A stretch of 64,000 bases of DNA from Brevundimonas mediterranea (lineage in GTDB: Bacteria > Pseudomonadota > Alphaproteobacteria > Caulobacterales > Caulobacteraceae). The stretch spans positions 1 through 64,000 of the forward strand of contig NZ_JACIDA010000001.1 of assembly GCF_014196125.1 (NCBI RefSeq), in the 5' to 3' direction. Under the pieces are notes generated by a model. It saw nothing but the letters and a program-made list of their open reading frames with translations, had not been told where the DNA came from and did not search any database. The translations under genes and the position numbers were made by a program. Shown here in pieces: positions 33,012-41,394 of the stretch (position 1 is the first letter of the stretch; the number at the start of each line of letters is the position of its first letter).

Positions 33012-33677
33012 ATGAGCAAGATGAAACTGAAAACCCTGATCCTCTCAGCCGTCGCCGCCGCCGCCTTCGCTGCGCCGGCCCTGGCGCAGAGCCCGGCCGC
33101 CTGGGAGATGCCCAAGAAGGGCGACTGGATCATCACCGGCCGCGTGACCGATGTCTTCTCTGAGGCTGACAACGCCATCACCACGGCCGCCGGTGCCGAT
33201 TCCGGCCTGAAGGTCGATGTGGGCGATAGTGTCATGCCGACACTGGGCTTCACCTACTTCCTGACCGACCATCTGGCGGTCGAGGCGATCCTAGGCACGA
33301 CCAAGCACGAGATTCGCGCCCAGGGCGGAGCCACCGACGTCGCCGTGCACGAAACCTGGGTTCTGCCCCCGGTCGTGACCCTGCAATACCGCCCGCTGAC
33401 CGAGGGTCGTTTCAGCCCCTATGTCGGCGCGGGCGTCAACTACATGCTGTTCTACAGCGGCGAAGACAAGAACGGCTTCAAAGTCGATCTGGACGACAAC
33501 TTCGGCTACGCCCTGCAAGCGGGCGCCGACATCGGCATCCAGGGACCGTGGAACCTGAACGTCGATGTCAAGAAGGTGTGGGTCAGTATCGACGCCGACG
33601 TCAACGACGGCGCTCTGAAGAGCGATGTGGATCTGGACCCGTGGGTCGTTTCCGTGGGGGTAGGCCGTAAGTTCTAA
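33012..33677 (+). CDS. ompW: OmpW-family outer-membrane protein
   Basis: This 221-aa protein has a signal peptide (about 1-22, AAFAAPALAQ) and an eight-stranded barrel. Typical OmpW stretches are VMPTLGFTYFLTDHLAVEAILGTTKH, LPPVVTLQYRP, FSPYVGAGVNYMLFY and the terminal VGVGRKF. OmpW is a small porin for hydrophobic molecules, often induced under oxygen limitation or stress. The start at 33012 has weak upstream purines; 33021 is possible. It closes the low-oxygen cluster and is followed by a strong terminator. Confidence 0.9.
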   Translation: MSKMKLKTLILSAVAAAAFAAPALAQSPAAWEMPKKGDWIITGRVTDVFSEADNAITTAAGADSGLKVDVGDSVMPTLGFTYFLTDHLAVEAILGTTKHEIRAQGGATDVAVHETWVLPPVVTLQYRPLTEGRFSPYVGAGVNYMLFYSGEDKNGFKVDLDDNFGYALQAGADIGIQGPWNLNVDVKKVWVSIDADVNDGALKSDVDLDPWVVSVGVGRKF

Positions 33678-33710
33678 GAAAAATCGACATCGGAAATGCG
33701 TTCGAAATGG

Positions 33711-33745
33711 AAGCCCCGCCGGTTCGCCGGCGGGGCTTTCGCTCT
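33711..33745 (+). terminator. Terminator after ompW
   Basis: AAGCCCCGCCGG (33711-33722) pairs perfectly with CCGGCGGGGCTT (33727-33738) around a TTCG tetraloop, followed by TTCGCTCTT. Confidence 0.9.
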
Positions 33746-33829
33746 TGTGCGGATGCGCTCGACAAAACGGGCGGCGCGCCCTAGGCGGGAGACGAGCCGT
33801 TTGTTGCGGCGCAATCTCGGGATTTCCGC

Positions 33830-34774
33830 ATGCCTTCCGGTCTGATCGCCCTGCTCGATGATGTGGCGGGGATCGCCAAGATGGCGGCGGCGTCGATCGA
33901 CGACGTCGGGGCGGCGGCGGGCAAGGCCTCGACCAAGGCCGCCGGGGTGGTGGTGGACGATGCGGCGGTGACGCCGCGCTATGTCACCGGCCTGTCGCCC
34001 AGCCGCGAACTGCCGATCATCGGCAAGATCGCCCTGGGGTCGTTCCGCAACAAGCTGATCTTCATCCTGCCGGCCGCCCTGCTGCTGAGCGCCTTCGCCC
34101 CCTGGGCCATCACGCCGCTGCTGATGTGTGGCGGGGCCTATCTCTGTTTCGAAGGGGCGGAGAAGCTGATGGAGGCCTTCGGGCACGGCGGCCATGCTGA
34201 CGCCGCCCCGGTCGTGGGCGACCCGGCGACCCTGGAGAAGACGACGGTGGCGGGGGCGGTTCGGACCGACCTGATCCTGTCGGCCGAGATCATGGCCATC
34301 GCCCTGGCCGACGTCTCCGCCCAGCCGATCCTCACCCAGGCGGCGGTTCTGGCCGTGGTCGGGATCGCGATGACGGTCGCGGTCTATGGGGCTGTCGGCC
34401 TGATCGTGAAGATGGACGACATCGGCCTGCATCTGGCCGAGCGCCCCAACGGCGGGGTGCGCGCCCTGGGCCGCGGCCTGGTCAAGGGGATGCCGGTAGT
34501 GATGGACGCCCTGTCGGCCATCGGCACGGCGGCGATGCTGTGGGTCGGCGGCGGTATTCTGGTTCACGGAACCCATAAGCTGGGCCTGCACTGGCCGGCC
34601 GAACCGCTGGAGCATCTGGCCCATGCGGTCGGGGCAGCGACCGGTCCCCTTCATGGGATCGTCAGCTGGTTCGTGACCGCCCTGGGGTCGGCGGTCATCG
34701 GCGTGATCGTCGGCGGCCTGATCGCCCTGCTGGTCCATCAACTGGGCCGGTTGCGGGCCAAGCCCGCGCACTAA
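33830..34774 (+). CDS. DUF808 (YedI-like) inner-membrane protein
   Basis: This 314-aa protein matches the DUF808 family from its first residues: LIALLDDVAGIAKMAA, then ASTKAAGVVVDDAAVTPRYV, LPIIGKIALGSFRNKL and LCFEGAEKL near 105. Several hydrophobic segments indicate an integral membrane protein; the family function is unknown. It has its own terminator upstream and is followed after 77 bp by a phosphatase gene. Confidence 0.88.
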   Translation: MPSGLIALLDDVAGIAKMAAASIDDVGAAAGKASTKAAGVVVDDAAVTPRYVTGLSPSRELPIIGKIALGSFRNKLIFILPAALLLSAFAPWAITPLLMCGGAYLCFEGAEKLMEAFGHGGHADAAPVVGDPATLEKTTVAGAVRTDLILSAEIMAIALADVSAQPILTQAAVLAVVGIAMTVAVYGAVGLIVKMDDIGLHLAERPNGGVRALGRGLVKGMPVVMDALSAIGTAAMLWVGGGILVHGTHKLGLHWPAEPLEHLAHAVGAATGPLHGIVSWFVTALGSAVIGVIVGGLIALLVHQLGRLRAKPAH

Positions 34775-34851
34775 ATCTCCCAGGGCCGTAGCTGTCACGC
34801 TGTTGCAATCCCGGCCCGCTAGACCCCGACGCCTGTTTCCGGAGTAAGCTC

Positions 34852-36561
34852 ATGTCCCTGTCGCGCACCGCCCTCGCGGCCCTGGCCGCTGTTTCGCTGG
34901 TCGGCGCCGCCGTTCCAGCGATGGCGCGACAGAGCCAGACGCCGACCCCGGCTCCACAGGCCTCCGTTGCGGCCCTGACGCCTCCGAAGCTGATCGTCAC
35001 CATCGTGGTGGACCAGTTCAGCGCCAATCTGTTCGACCAGTACCGCGGCCGCTACACGGGCGGCCTGCGCCGGATAGCGGACCAGGGGCTGGTGTCGATC
35101 AACGGCTATCAGACCCACGGCCTGACCGAGACCTGCCCCGGCCACTCGACGGTTCTGACGGGCATGCATCCGACCGAGACCGGAATCCCGGCCAACGACT
35201 GGATCGACGGCAAGACCGGCCAGGAAGTCTATTGTCTGGCCGCGCCCGCCAACCACCTGGCGAATGGACGCGACGACGTCGACAACGGCCCGGTCGGCCC
35301 AGAACAACTGCGCGCCACGACCCTGGGCGACTGGCTGAAGGCCGTCAGCCCGCAAAGCAAGGTCTTCGCCGTCTCGGGCAAGGACCGGGGCGCGATCAAC
35401 CTGGCTGGACACCAAGGCCAGGCCTTCTGGTTCACCGAGGGTTTCGGCCTGACCACCTATGTCGAACCGGGCGAGACGGCGCAGGCCAAGCTGGCGCCGG
35501 TCGCGGACTTCAATCGCGACTTCCGCCTGGGCATGAGCCTGGCGCCGGTCGCCTGGGATTACACGAACGACCAATGCCGGGCGCTGGCCGGGGACTGGAC
35601 CATTCGCAGCCAGACTTTCCATTCGACACTGCCGCCGGCGGGGCTGAAGTTCGACACCTCGCCGCTGCTGGACGAACAGACGCTGAAGGCCGCCGAATAT
35701 CTGCTGGACACCCAGAAGCTGGGCCAGGGCGCGACGACCGACATGCTGGGCGTCAGCCTTTCTGCGACGGACCGGATCGGCCACATGTACGGCACCCAGG
35801 GGCCGGAGATGTGCGAGCAGATGCTGCGGCTGGATGCGGCCCTGGGCGAGTTCCTGGACCGGCTGGTCCAGGTTCCCGGCGGCGCCCTGGTGGTGCTGAC
35901 GGCCGACCACGGCGGGTCGGACTTCGTCGAGCGGCTGCACGACCACGGCTATCCGCATGCGCGCCGCGCCGATCTGTTCGCGATCCAGGGCGTGAACGAC
36001 GCGTTGAAGGCCCGGTTCAATCTGAGCGCCGATCCGCTTCAGGTCGGGGGCAGCGGCCTGATGGTCGCCGACGCCCAGCATCGGTCCTTGCCCGATCCGC
36101 TGCGGACACAGGTGGCCGAGGCGGCGGTGGAGATGCTGCGTGTCCTGCCGGATGTGGCCTTCGCCGAGACCCGCGACCGTCTGCTGGCCGAGCCTCTGCC
36201 GGAGAGCCGCCAACCGGAGATGATGAGCCTGCGCGAGCGGATGCGCCTGTCGACCGTGGCCGAGCGGTCGCCGGACATCCAGTTCGCCTGGGCCCAGAAC
36301 GTCACGGCCGGCGGGAGGGTAGGCTCGACCCTGGCCGGTCACGGCACGCCGTGGGAATATGATCGCCGGGTGCCTATCCTATTCTGGTGGCCCGGCGCGA
36401 CGGGTGAAGAGCGGTTCCTGCCCATCCGCACCATCGACATCGCCCCGACCCTGGCGCATGTCATGGGGGTGGTGACGCCCAAGGTTGAAGGGCGCTGCAT
36501 CGACCTGAACGGGTTCGCTGTGGCCGATTGTCCGGCGACGGAGACGACGCCGGCGCGATAA
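34852..36561 (+). CDS. Secreted alkaline phosphatase, PhoK/PafA-like
   Basis: This 569-aa protein has a signal peptide (1-25, AVPAMARQ). It belongs to the type I phosphodiesterase/PhoK-like alkaline phosphatases: metal-binding Asp in IVVDQFSANLFDQY near 48, nucleophile region ETCPGHSTVLTG near 92, Lys/Arg pair in SGKDRGAIN near 178 (as in Sphingomonas PhoK), metal ligands in SATDRIGHMYG and TADHGGSDF. It would release phosphate from monoesters in the periplasm. No Pho box was recognised. The stop codon lies in a short direct repeat. Confidence 0.88.
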   Translation: MSLSRTALAALAAVSLVGAAVPAMARQSQTPTPAPQASVAALTPPKLIVTIVVDQFSANLFDQYRGRYTGGLRRIADQGLVSINGYQTHGLTETCPGHSTVLTGMHPTETGIPANDWIDGKTGQEVYCLAAPANHLANGRDDVDNGPVGPEQLRATTLGDWLKAVSPQSKVFAVSGKDRGAINLAGHQGQAFWFTEGFGLTTYVEPGETAQAKLAPVADFNRDFRLGMSLAPVAWDYTNDQCRALAGDWTIRSQTFHSTLPPAGLKFDTSPLLDEQTLKAAEYLLDTQKLGQGATTDMLGVSLSATDRIGHMYGTQGPEMCEQMLRLDAALGEFLDRLVQVPGGALVVLTADHGGSDFVERLHDHGYPHARRADLFAIQGVNDALKARFNLSADPLQVGGSGLMVADAQHRSLPDPLRTQVAEAAVEMLRVLPDVAFAETRDRLLAEPLPESRQPEMMSLRERMRLSTVAERSPDIQFAWAQNVTAGGRVGSTLAGHGTPWEYDRRVPILFWWPGATGEERFLPIRTIDIAPTLAHVMGVVTPKVEGRCIDLNGFAVADCPATETTPAR

Positions 36562-36592
36562 ACTCCTGTTTCGCGTCGTAAACTCGTGTTTC
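36559..36592 (+). repeat. Short direct repeat at the end of the phosphatase gene
   Basis: TAAACTCCTGTTTC (36559-36572) is repeated as TAAACTCGTGTTTC (36579-36592), a 20-nt period with one change. The first copy contains the stop codon. Each copy has AAAC...GTTT symmetry and could be a protein-binding site. Confidence 0.45.
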
Positions 36593-36639
36593 CCAGTGGG
36601 GGCGTGACCTTACGTCGGGGACGTTTCATCGGCAGAAGG

Positions 36640-36656
36640 GGACAAATCGTCCAACC
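36640..36656. promoter_or_regulatory. Palindromic motif upstream of pyk
   Basis: GGAC-AAATC-GTCC followed by AACC. It shares 15 of 17 bases with the palindrome at 32892-32908 upstream of ompW and lies about 55 bp before the pyk start. Confidence 0.4.
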
Positions 36657-36710
36657 GTCCCTTTCGGGGCGTGATTTGGGCGGCCTCGGAAGCGAACAGG
36701 AAACGTCCCC

Positions 36711-38159
36711 ATGAACAGAGCCCGCCGCGCCCGCATCGTCGCGACCCTCGGTCCCGCGAGCCGCGCCCCCGGCACGGTCAAGGCCCTGGCCCAGGCCGGG
36801 GTGGACGTCTTCCGCCTGAACTTCAGCCACGGCACGCATGAGGACCACGCCGCCGCCCTGAAGGCCGTGCGCGGGGCCGAGATGGCGCTGCAGCGTCCGC
36901 TGGGCGTTCTGGCCGACCTGCAGGGCCCCAAGCTGCGGCTGGGCCGGTTCAAGGACGTCGAGATCGCGGTCAAGCCGGGCCACAAGATGCGGTTCGACCT
37001 GGACCCGACGCCCGGCGACGAAACCCGGGTGCAGATGCCGCACCCCGAGATCTTCAAGGCCCTGCGCACCGGCATGCTGCTGTTGCTGGACGATGGCCGG
37101 GTGCGGCTGCGGGTCAACGACCGGACCGATGACTGGGCCGATGTGACGGTCGAGAGCGGCACGAAACTGTCTGACCGCAAGGGGGTGGCCGTGCCCGAGG
37201 CCGTGATCCCCGTGTCGGCCCTGACCCCCAAGGACCGCGAGGACCTGGCCTTCGCCCTGCGTCAGGGCGTGGACTGGGTGGCGCTCAGCTTCGTGCAGAA
37301 GCCCGAGGACATGGCCGAGCTGAAGCGGATCGTGAACGGTCAGGCGGCCTGCCTGGCCAAGATCGAGAAGCCGGCGGCCCTGGCCGATCTGGAGGCCATC
37401 CTCGACTATTGCGACGGGGTCATGGTGGCGCGGGGCGACCTGGGCGTCGAACTGGACCCCGAGGACGTCCCGGTGGCGCAGAAGCAGATCGTCCGCGCGG
37501 CCCGTAATCGCGGCGTGCCGGTGATCGTGGCGACCCAGATGCTGGAGTCGATGACCAGCGCCCCGTCGCCGACCCGCGCCGAGGCCACCGACGTGGCCAA
37601 CGCGGTCTATGAGGGCGCGGACGCCCTTATGCTGTCGGCCGAGACGGCCTCGGGCGACTATCCGCTGGAATCGGTCGAGATCATGAGCCGGATCATCGAA
37701 CGGGTCGAACGCGATCCGATGTGGCCCAAGCTGATGGGCGCCGAACACGCCGGCATGGACGAGCATGACGTCGACGCCCTGGTCGGGGCTGCGGCCATGG
37801 CGGCTAATGCGCCGTCCACCGGTTGTCTGGTGGTCTTCACCACTCTGGGCGGCACCGCCCGGCGAATGGCGCGCGAGCGGCCGCTGAAGCCGATCCTGGT
37901 CCTGACGCCCAATCCGAATACGGCCCGTCGGTTGGCCCTGGTCTGGGGGCTGGAGCCGCGCCTGGGCGACCAGCCAGATTCGCTGGAAGCCGTCACCGAC
38001 GATGCGGTGAACAGCGCGGTCAAATATGGCCTTGCCGAGCCGGGCCAGCGGATCCTGATCCTGGCCGGCACGCCGTTCGGGGCGCCCGGCGCGGCCAATC
38101 TGCTGCGTCTTGCCCATGCCCCGGCGAAGGCCAAGGTGGCGGGCGGCAAAACGAGTTAG
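36711..38159 (+). CDS. pyk: Pyruvate kinase
   Basis: This 482-aa glycolytic enzyme converts phosphoenolpyruvate and ADP to pyruvate and ATP. Landmarks are RIVATLGPASRAPG (residues 5-18), FRLNFSHG near 38, DLQGPKLRLG near 66, ACLAKIEKPAAL (catalytic Lys) near 215, MVARGDLGVEL near 240 and TQMLESM and ADALMLSAETASGDYPLE near 275-315. The C-terminal regulatory domain is complete. Its stop overlaps the convergent small gene at 38156 by 4 nt, where base composition changes sharply. Confidence 0.96.
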   Translation: MNRARRARIVATLGPASRAPGTVKALAQAGVDVFRLNFSHGTHEDHAAALKAVRGAEMALQRPLGVLADLQGPKLRLGRFKDVEIAVKPGHKMRFDLDPTPGDETRVQMPHPEIFKALRTGMLLLLDDGRVRLRVNDRTDDWADVTVESGTKLSDRKGVAVPEAVIPVSALTPKDREDLAFALRQGVDWVALSFVQKPEDMAELKRIVNGQAACLAKIEKPAALADLEAILDYCDGVMVARGDLGVELDPEDVPVAQKQIVRAARNRGVPVIVATQMLESMTSAPSPTRAEATDVANAVYEGADALMLSAETASGDYPLESVEIMSRIIERVERDPMWPKLMGAEHAGMDEHDVDALVGAAAMAANAPSTGCLVVFTTLGGTARRMARERPLKPILVLTPNPNTARRLALVWGLEPRLGDQPDSLEAVTDDAVNSAVKYGLAEPGQRILILAGTPFGAPGAANLLRLAHAPAKAKVAGGKTS

Positions 38160-38479
38160 GTGGGAACGGTTTCTAAAAAATCGCGTCCCAACTGCGTTAG
38201 ACGGAAACCTCCTCGAATTTTGTCGGCGTATCTAAGGTTGAACATGCTGGTTTGCATGCGTCTTCTGTTGCTGATGATGTTTCCGACAACCTGCCGAAAA
38301 TTTTCTTGCCAGTTGGCATTGAGCTGGGCATCGGCACCCTGCGGGCGGTATTTTTGAACCATAAGATCTTTTAAGTGAGCAGTTTGGATAGCGCCTCCGT
38401 GTTCCAATGCGATCTGCATTGCTACGACGGTCAAATCTGCCTGTTGAAGCCTATTATAATCTATTGCGCCCCGGGGCAT
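38156..38479 (-). CDS. Small winged-helix-like protein in a foreign patch
   Basis: This 107-aa protein begins MPRGAIDYNRLQQADLTVVA and contains GAIQTAHLKDLMVQKYRP and a C-terminal IRGGFRLTQLGRDFLE. The last part resembles the wing and end of winged-helix domains such as the N-domain of Mrr-type restriction enzymes. No nuclease domain follows. AAGGAG lies 8 nt upstream of ATG 38479; a longer frame from 38509 is less likely. Codon use is far more AT-rich than that of neighbours (TTT, AAA, AGA), indicating recent transfer. It is divergent from an adenine methyltransferase 60 bp away, so it may be the regulator or a residue of a restriction-modification unit. The function is not established. Confidence 0.6.
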   Translation of the reverse strand: MPRGAIDYNRLQQADLTVVAMQIALEHGGAIQTAHLKDLMVQKYRPQGADAQLNANWQENFRQVVGNIISNRRRMQTSMFNLRYADKIRGGFRLTQLGRDFLETVPT

Positions 38480-38538
38480 GTGGCATTCTCCTTTTTGGGG
38501 GAGCAGCATGGGATTCGGTGCAAGGGGTAGTCAAGGTT

Positions 38539-39576
38539 GTGATCAAGTATATCGGGTCAAAGAGAGCCCTTCTGAATCACATCTCTGCTGCCGTGGCGCT
38601 CACACTCCCTGCCGGAGGGCTAGTGTGTGACCTATTCTCGGGCACAGCTAGGGTAGGCCACGCACTCAAAAGAGAGGGGTTTCAGGTCTGGTCGAACGAT
38701 CACAACGCCTATGCCCACACTCTGGCGACCGCCTATGTCCAGGCGGATCGCGAGCGCTGGGTCGAGCGGGCCGAGGCGGTGCTGGGCGAGTTGCGCGCCG
38801 TGAAGCCGGAACCGGGCTGGTTCACCCAGGCCTTCTGCCACGACGCCCGCTATTTCCACCCCGACAACGGTGCAAGGATCGACGCCATGCGCGACCGGAT
38901 CGAGGCCATGGGGCTGGAGCCCGAGCTGAAGGCCATCGCCTTGGTCAGTCTGATGGAGGCGGCGGACCGGGTCGATTCCACGGCCGGGGTGCAGATGGCT
39001 TATATGAAGCAGTGGGCGCCGCGCGCGCTGAAGCCGCTGGAGCTGCGCCTGCCCGACCTGCTGCCGTCGGTCGGGTCGCCGTGCCGTGCGACCCAGGGCG
39101 ATGCGGTCGAAATGGCCGAACAGGTCCAGGCGGACCTAGTCTATCTGGACCCGCCCTATAATCAGCATTCCTATCTGGGCAACTACCATTGCTGGGAAAG
39201 CCTGGTGCTGTGGGACCGGCCCGAAACCTATGGCATCGCCAACAAGCGGGTGGACGTGAAGACCCGCAAGAGCGCCTTCAACAGCCGCCCCGGCATCGGC
39301 CCGGCGCTGCGGACGGTGATCGAACGGGTGCGCGCCCCCAACCTGATCGTCAGTTTCAACGACGAAGGCTATTTGAGCCGGGCCGACCTAGTCGAGATGC
39401 TGTCGTCGCGCGGCCATGTGCAGGTCGTCGAAATCGCCCACCCCCGCTATGTCGGCGCCCGGATCGGCATCCATAATCCCAAGGGGGTCAAGGTGGGCCA
39501 GGTGGGCCGGCTGAAGAACGTCGAACACCTGTTCGTCGTCACGGATCGGCCGGTCGAGCTTCCCGTGGCCGCCTGA
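38539..39576 (+). CDS. D12-class DNA adenine-N6 methyltransferase
   Basis: This protein of about 345 aa opens with IKYIGSKRALL, the FxGSK-like motif of D12/Dam-type enzymes. The SAM-binding motif I variant VCDLFSGTARVG lies near 38-49, and catalytic motif IV LDPPYNQHSYLGNYHCWE near 200. It should methylate adenine in a specific DNA sequence. No ATG is well placed; GTG 38539 or GTG 38518 are the candidate starts, and the open frame to 38407 overlaps the divergent gene. The first about 55 codons are AT-rich like the divergent gene, while the rest (from about 38700) has the host-like GC-rich third positions. This suggests a chimera or a junction of transferred DNA inside the gene. No endonuclease gene is adjacent. 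Confidence 0.85.
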   Translation: MIKYIGSKRALLNHISAAVALTLPAGGLVCDLFSGTARVGHALKREGFQVWSNDHNAYAHTLATAYVQADRERWVERAEAVLGELRAVKPEPGWFTQAFCHDARYFHPDNGARIDAMRDRIEAMGLEPELKAIALVSLMEAADRVDSTAGVQMAYMKQWAPRALKPLELRLPDLLPSVGSPCRATQGDAVEMAEQVQADLVYLDPPYNQHSYLGNYHCWESLVLWDRPETYGIANKRVDVKTRKSAFNSRPGIGPALRTVIERVRAPNLIVSFNDEGYLSRADLVEMLSSRGHVQVVEIAHPRYVGARIGIHNPKGVKVGQVGRLKNVEHLFVVTDRPVELPVAA

Positions 39577-39600
39577 TTACAAATGGGTTTTGGCAGACTC

Positions 39601-39616
39601 TGTCGGGAACCCGACA
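39601..39616. promoter_or_regulatory. Perfect inverted repeat before a small membrane-protein gene
   Basis: TGTCGGG-AA-CCCGACA lies between the methyltransferase stop and the start of the 102-aa protein, 23 bp before its ATG. There is no T tract, so it looks like an operator rather than a terminator. Confidence 0.4.
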
Positions 39617-39638
39617 CAGCCGGTGTCGTTGAAGAGAC

Positions 39639-39947
39639 ATGCAACCGCTCGTCTCTCACACCCCGGCCTCCACGCGCGAAGAGGATTACCGCCTGCGGTC
39701 CGCGCCCGAGCCGAAGTCGTGGATTTCGACTGAACCGGTCATAGAGATTTCGTCGGACCGGCTGGCGTCGCGCATCTATACCCACAACGCCGAACGGTTT
39801 GGACGGCGCGAACCGGTGGCGGTCGAGACCGCTCAGGATGACGTGGAGCCCAGTCTGGGGCAGCCGCCCCACTGGATGATGATGTTGGCGGGCGCCGCCG
39901 TCGCCGCCCTGATGGGCGCATTGCTCGGCGGGTTCATGCACATCTGA
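39639..39947 (+). CDS. Small protein with C-terminal membrane anchor
   Basis: This 102-aa protein has a polar N-terminal region of about 75 residues (EEDYRLRSAPEPKSWISTEP, DRLASRIYTHNAERFG) and one C-terminal transmembrane helix (MMMLAGAAVAALMGALLGG, about 80-98). A GAAGAGA ribosome site precedes the ATG. No family was recognised. It converges on rnhB and is probably a clade-specific tail-anchored protein. Confidence 0.6.
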   Translation: MQPLVSHTPASTREEDYRLRSAPEPKSWISTEPVIEISSDRLASRIYTHNAERFGRREPVAVETAQDDVEPSLGQPPHWMMMLAGAAVAALMGALLGGFMHI

Positions 39948-39963
39948 CGCGCGGTTCCGCGCT

Positions 39964-40605
39964 TCAGACCTGTTCCAGCAAAGCCTTAATGGGCGACCAG
40001 CCGCGTCGGTGCGCCGGGCACGGACCCAGTGTCTTCAACGCCGCCTGATGAATGGGGGCGTTGTAGCCCTTGTGCCGCGCAAAGCCGTAGCCGGGATACT
40101 GCGCGTCCAGATCGATCATCAGCCGGTCGCGCGCCGTCTTCGCCAGGATCGACGCCGCCGCAATCGACAGGGACAGGCCGTCGCCGCCGACCACGGTCTG
40201 AATCTCGCACGGCAGTTTGAAACGGTAATTGCCGTCCACCAGAGCCGCCACCGGCTGGACCGCCAATTGCTCCACCGCCCGACACATGGCCAGGCCGGTG
40301 GCGTGCAGGATGTTCAGGTCCTCGATCTCTTCCACGGAGGCAAACCCGACGCCCCAGGCGACGGCGCGGGCCTTGATCTCGGGCTCCAGGGCGGCGCGGC
40401 GTTTTTCGGTCAGGGCCTTGGAGTCGTCGATGCCCGGCGGCAGGTCGGCGGGGTTCAGGATCACCGCCGCCGCCGACACCGGCCCCGCCCACGGCCCGCG
40501 CCCCGCCTCGTCCACGCCGCAGACGGGGCCGTTGACGCGCTGGATCAGCACCGTCTCGAGCGCAAGGGTGGGGAAGGCTTTCGGATTCGCAGGGGCTTTA
40601 GCCAT
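39964..40605 (-). CDS. rnhB: Ribonuclease HII
   Basis: This 213-aa enzyme removes ribonucleotides and RNA primers from DNA-RNA hybrids. Catalytic residues are visible in [13 protein letters not shown] (Asp, Glu) near 30-40, ALVDGNYRF (Asp) near 125, and [11 protein letters not shown] (Asp) near 155. The C-terminal [13 protein letters not shown] motif is also present. ATG 40605 gives the conserved length; an upstream ATG at 40620 is possible. It overlaps the end of the tag gene by 8 nt, so the two DNA-repair genes form one operon. Confidence 0.95.
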   Translation of the reverse strand: MAKAPANPKAFPTLALETVLIQRVNGPVCGVDEAGRGPWAGPVSAAAVILNPADLPPGIDDSKALTEKRRAALEPEIKARAVAWGVGFASVEEIEDLNILHATGLAMCRAVEQLAVQPVAALVDGNYRFKLPCEIQTVVGGDGLSLSIAAASILAKTARDRLMIDLDAQYPGYGFARHKGYNAPIHQAALKTLGPCPAHRRGWSPIKALLEQV

Positions 40606-41197
40606 GGCCCGCCATCGCACGAACCTGAGCGTGACGGAAGCAGGTCGTCTGGTGGTCGTTGACCATGCCTACCGCCTGCATGAAGGCATAGACGATGACC
40701 GGGCCGCAGAAGTTGAAGCCGCGCTTCTTCAGGGCCTTGGCCATGGCCAGGGACTGTTCGGTCTGGGTCGGGGCCTGGCGATAGTCGGCGAAGGGGGTGT
40801 GGATCGGTTCGCCGTCGACGAAGGACCAGAGCCATTCGGAGAAGTCCTCTCCGTTTTCACGCATCTCCAGCCAGATCTGGGCGCCGCGGATGGCGGCGTT
40901 GATCTTGGCGCGGGAGCGGATGATGCGGGCGTCGCCCAGCAGGCGCTGGATGTCGGCCTCGTCATAGCGGGCGACGATCTCGGGGTCGAAGCCGTCGAAG
41001 GCGTCGCGGATGCCTTCGCGTTTGCGCAGGATGGTGATCCAGGCGAGGCCGGCCTGGAAGCCGTCGAGGACGAGCTTTTCCCACAGGGCGCGGGGGTCGC
41101 GTTCCGGCACGCCCCATTCGGTGTCGTGGTAGGCGATGTAGAGCGGGTCGGTGGTTCCGCACCAGCCGCAGCGGCCGGATGTGTGTGAGTCGGTCAT
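40598..41197 (-). CDS. tag: DNA-3-methyladenine glycosylase I
   Basis: This 199-aa base-excision enzyme removes 3-methyladenine. It shows the zinc-binding N-terminal RCGWCG pair (near 9-13), the signature [29 protein letters not shown] (split here across about 23-51), WITILRKRE, and a late zinc His/Cys in [10 protein letters not shown]. The active-site Glu is in WEKL. Length matches the family. It precedes rnhB in an overlapping operon. Confidence 0.95.
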   Translation of the reverse strand: MTDSHTSGRCGWCGTTDPLYIAYHDTEWGVPERDPRALWEKLVLDGFQAGLAWITILRKREGIRDAFDGFDPEIVARYDEADIQRLLGDARIIRSRAKINAAIRGAQIWLEMRENGEDFSEWLWSFVDGEPIHTPFADYRQAPTQTEQSLAMAKALKKRGFNFCGPVIVYAFMQAVGMVNDHQTTCFRHAQVRAMAGHG

Positions 41198-41228
41198 GGC
41201 GGGATGTTGCCGGTTTGTTCGATGTGTT

Positions 41229-41390
41229 CAAGACCCTCTCCCGCTTGCGGGAGAGGTGTCGCGGCGATCGCGAAGCGATCCAGCGACGGAGAGGGAAGTC
41301 TTCCTTTGAGAAGCAAGACTTCCCCCATCGTCAGGCGGGTCGCTTCGCGCCACGGCCTGCCACTTCCCCCGCAAGCGGGGGAAGGTCTTG
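41229..41390. repeat. Hairpin-mosaic intergenic repeat
   Basis: Three near-perfect hairpins are strung together. The first is CCTCTCCCGC-TT-GCGGGAGAGG (41235-41256). The second is GGGAAGTCTT (41293-41302) with AAGACTTCCC (41315-41324). The third is CTTCCCCCGC-AA-GCGGGGGAAG (41363-41384). The outer two are related (CTCCCGC-TT-GCGGGAG and CCCCCGC-AA-GCGGGGG). Between them are GCGATCGCGAAGCGATC and GTCGCTTCGCG arms. This is the style of dispersed intergenic palindromic repeats (REP-like) in Caulobacterales. It also separates tag from the SDR gene and may terminate transcription. Confidence 0.65.
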
Positions 41391-41394
41391 CGGC

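Noticed and set aside
38407-38538. N-terminal extension of the methyltransferase from 38407
   Set aside because: It overlaps the divergent gene and precedes the conserved KYIGSK start. The extension has no similarity to D12 enzymes.
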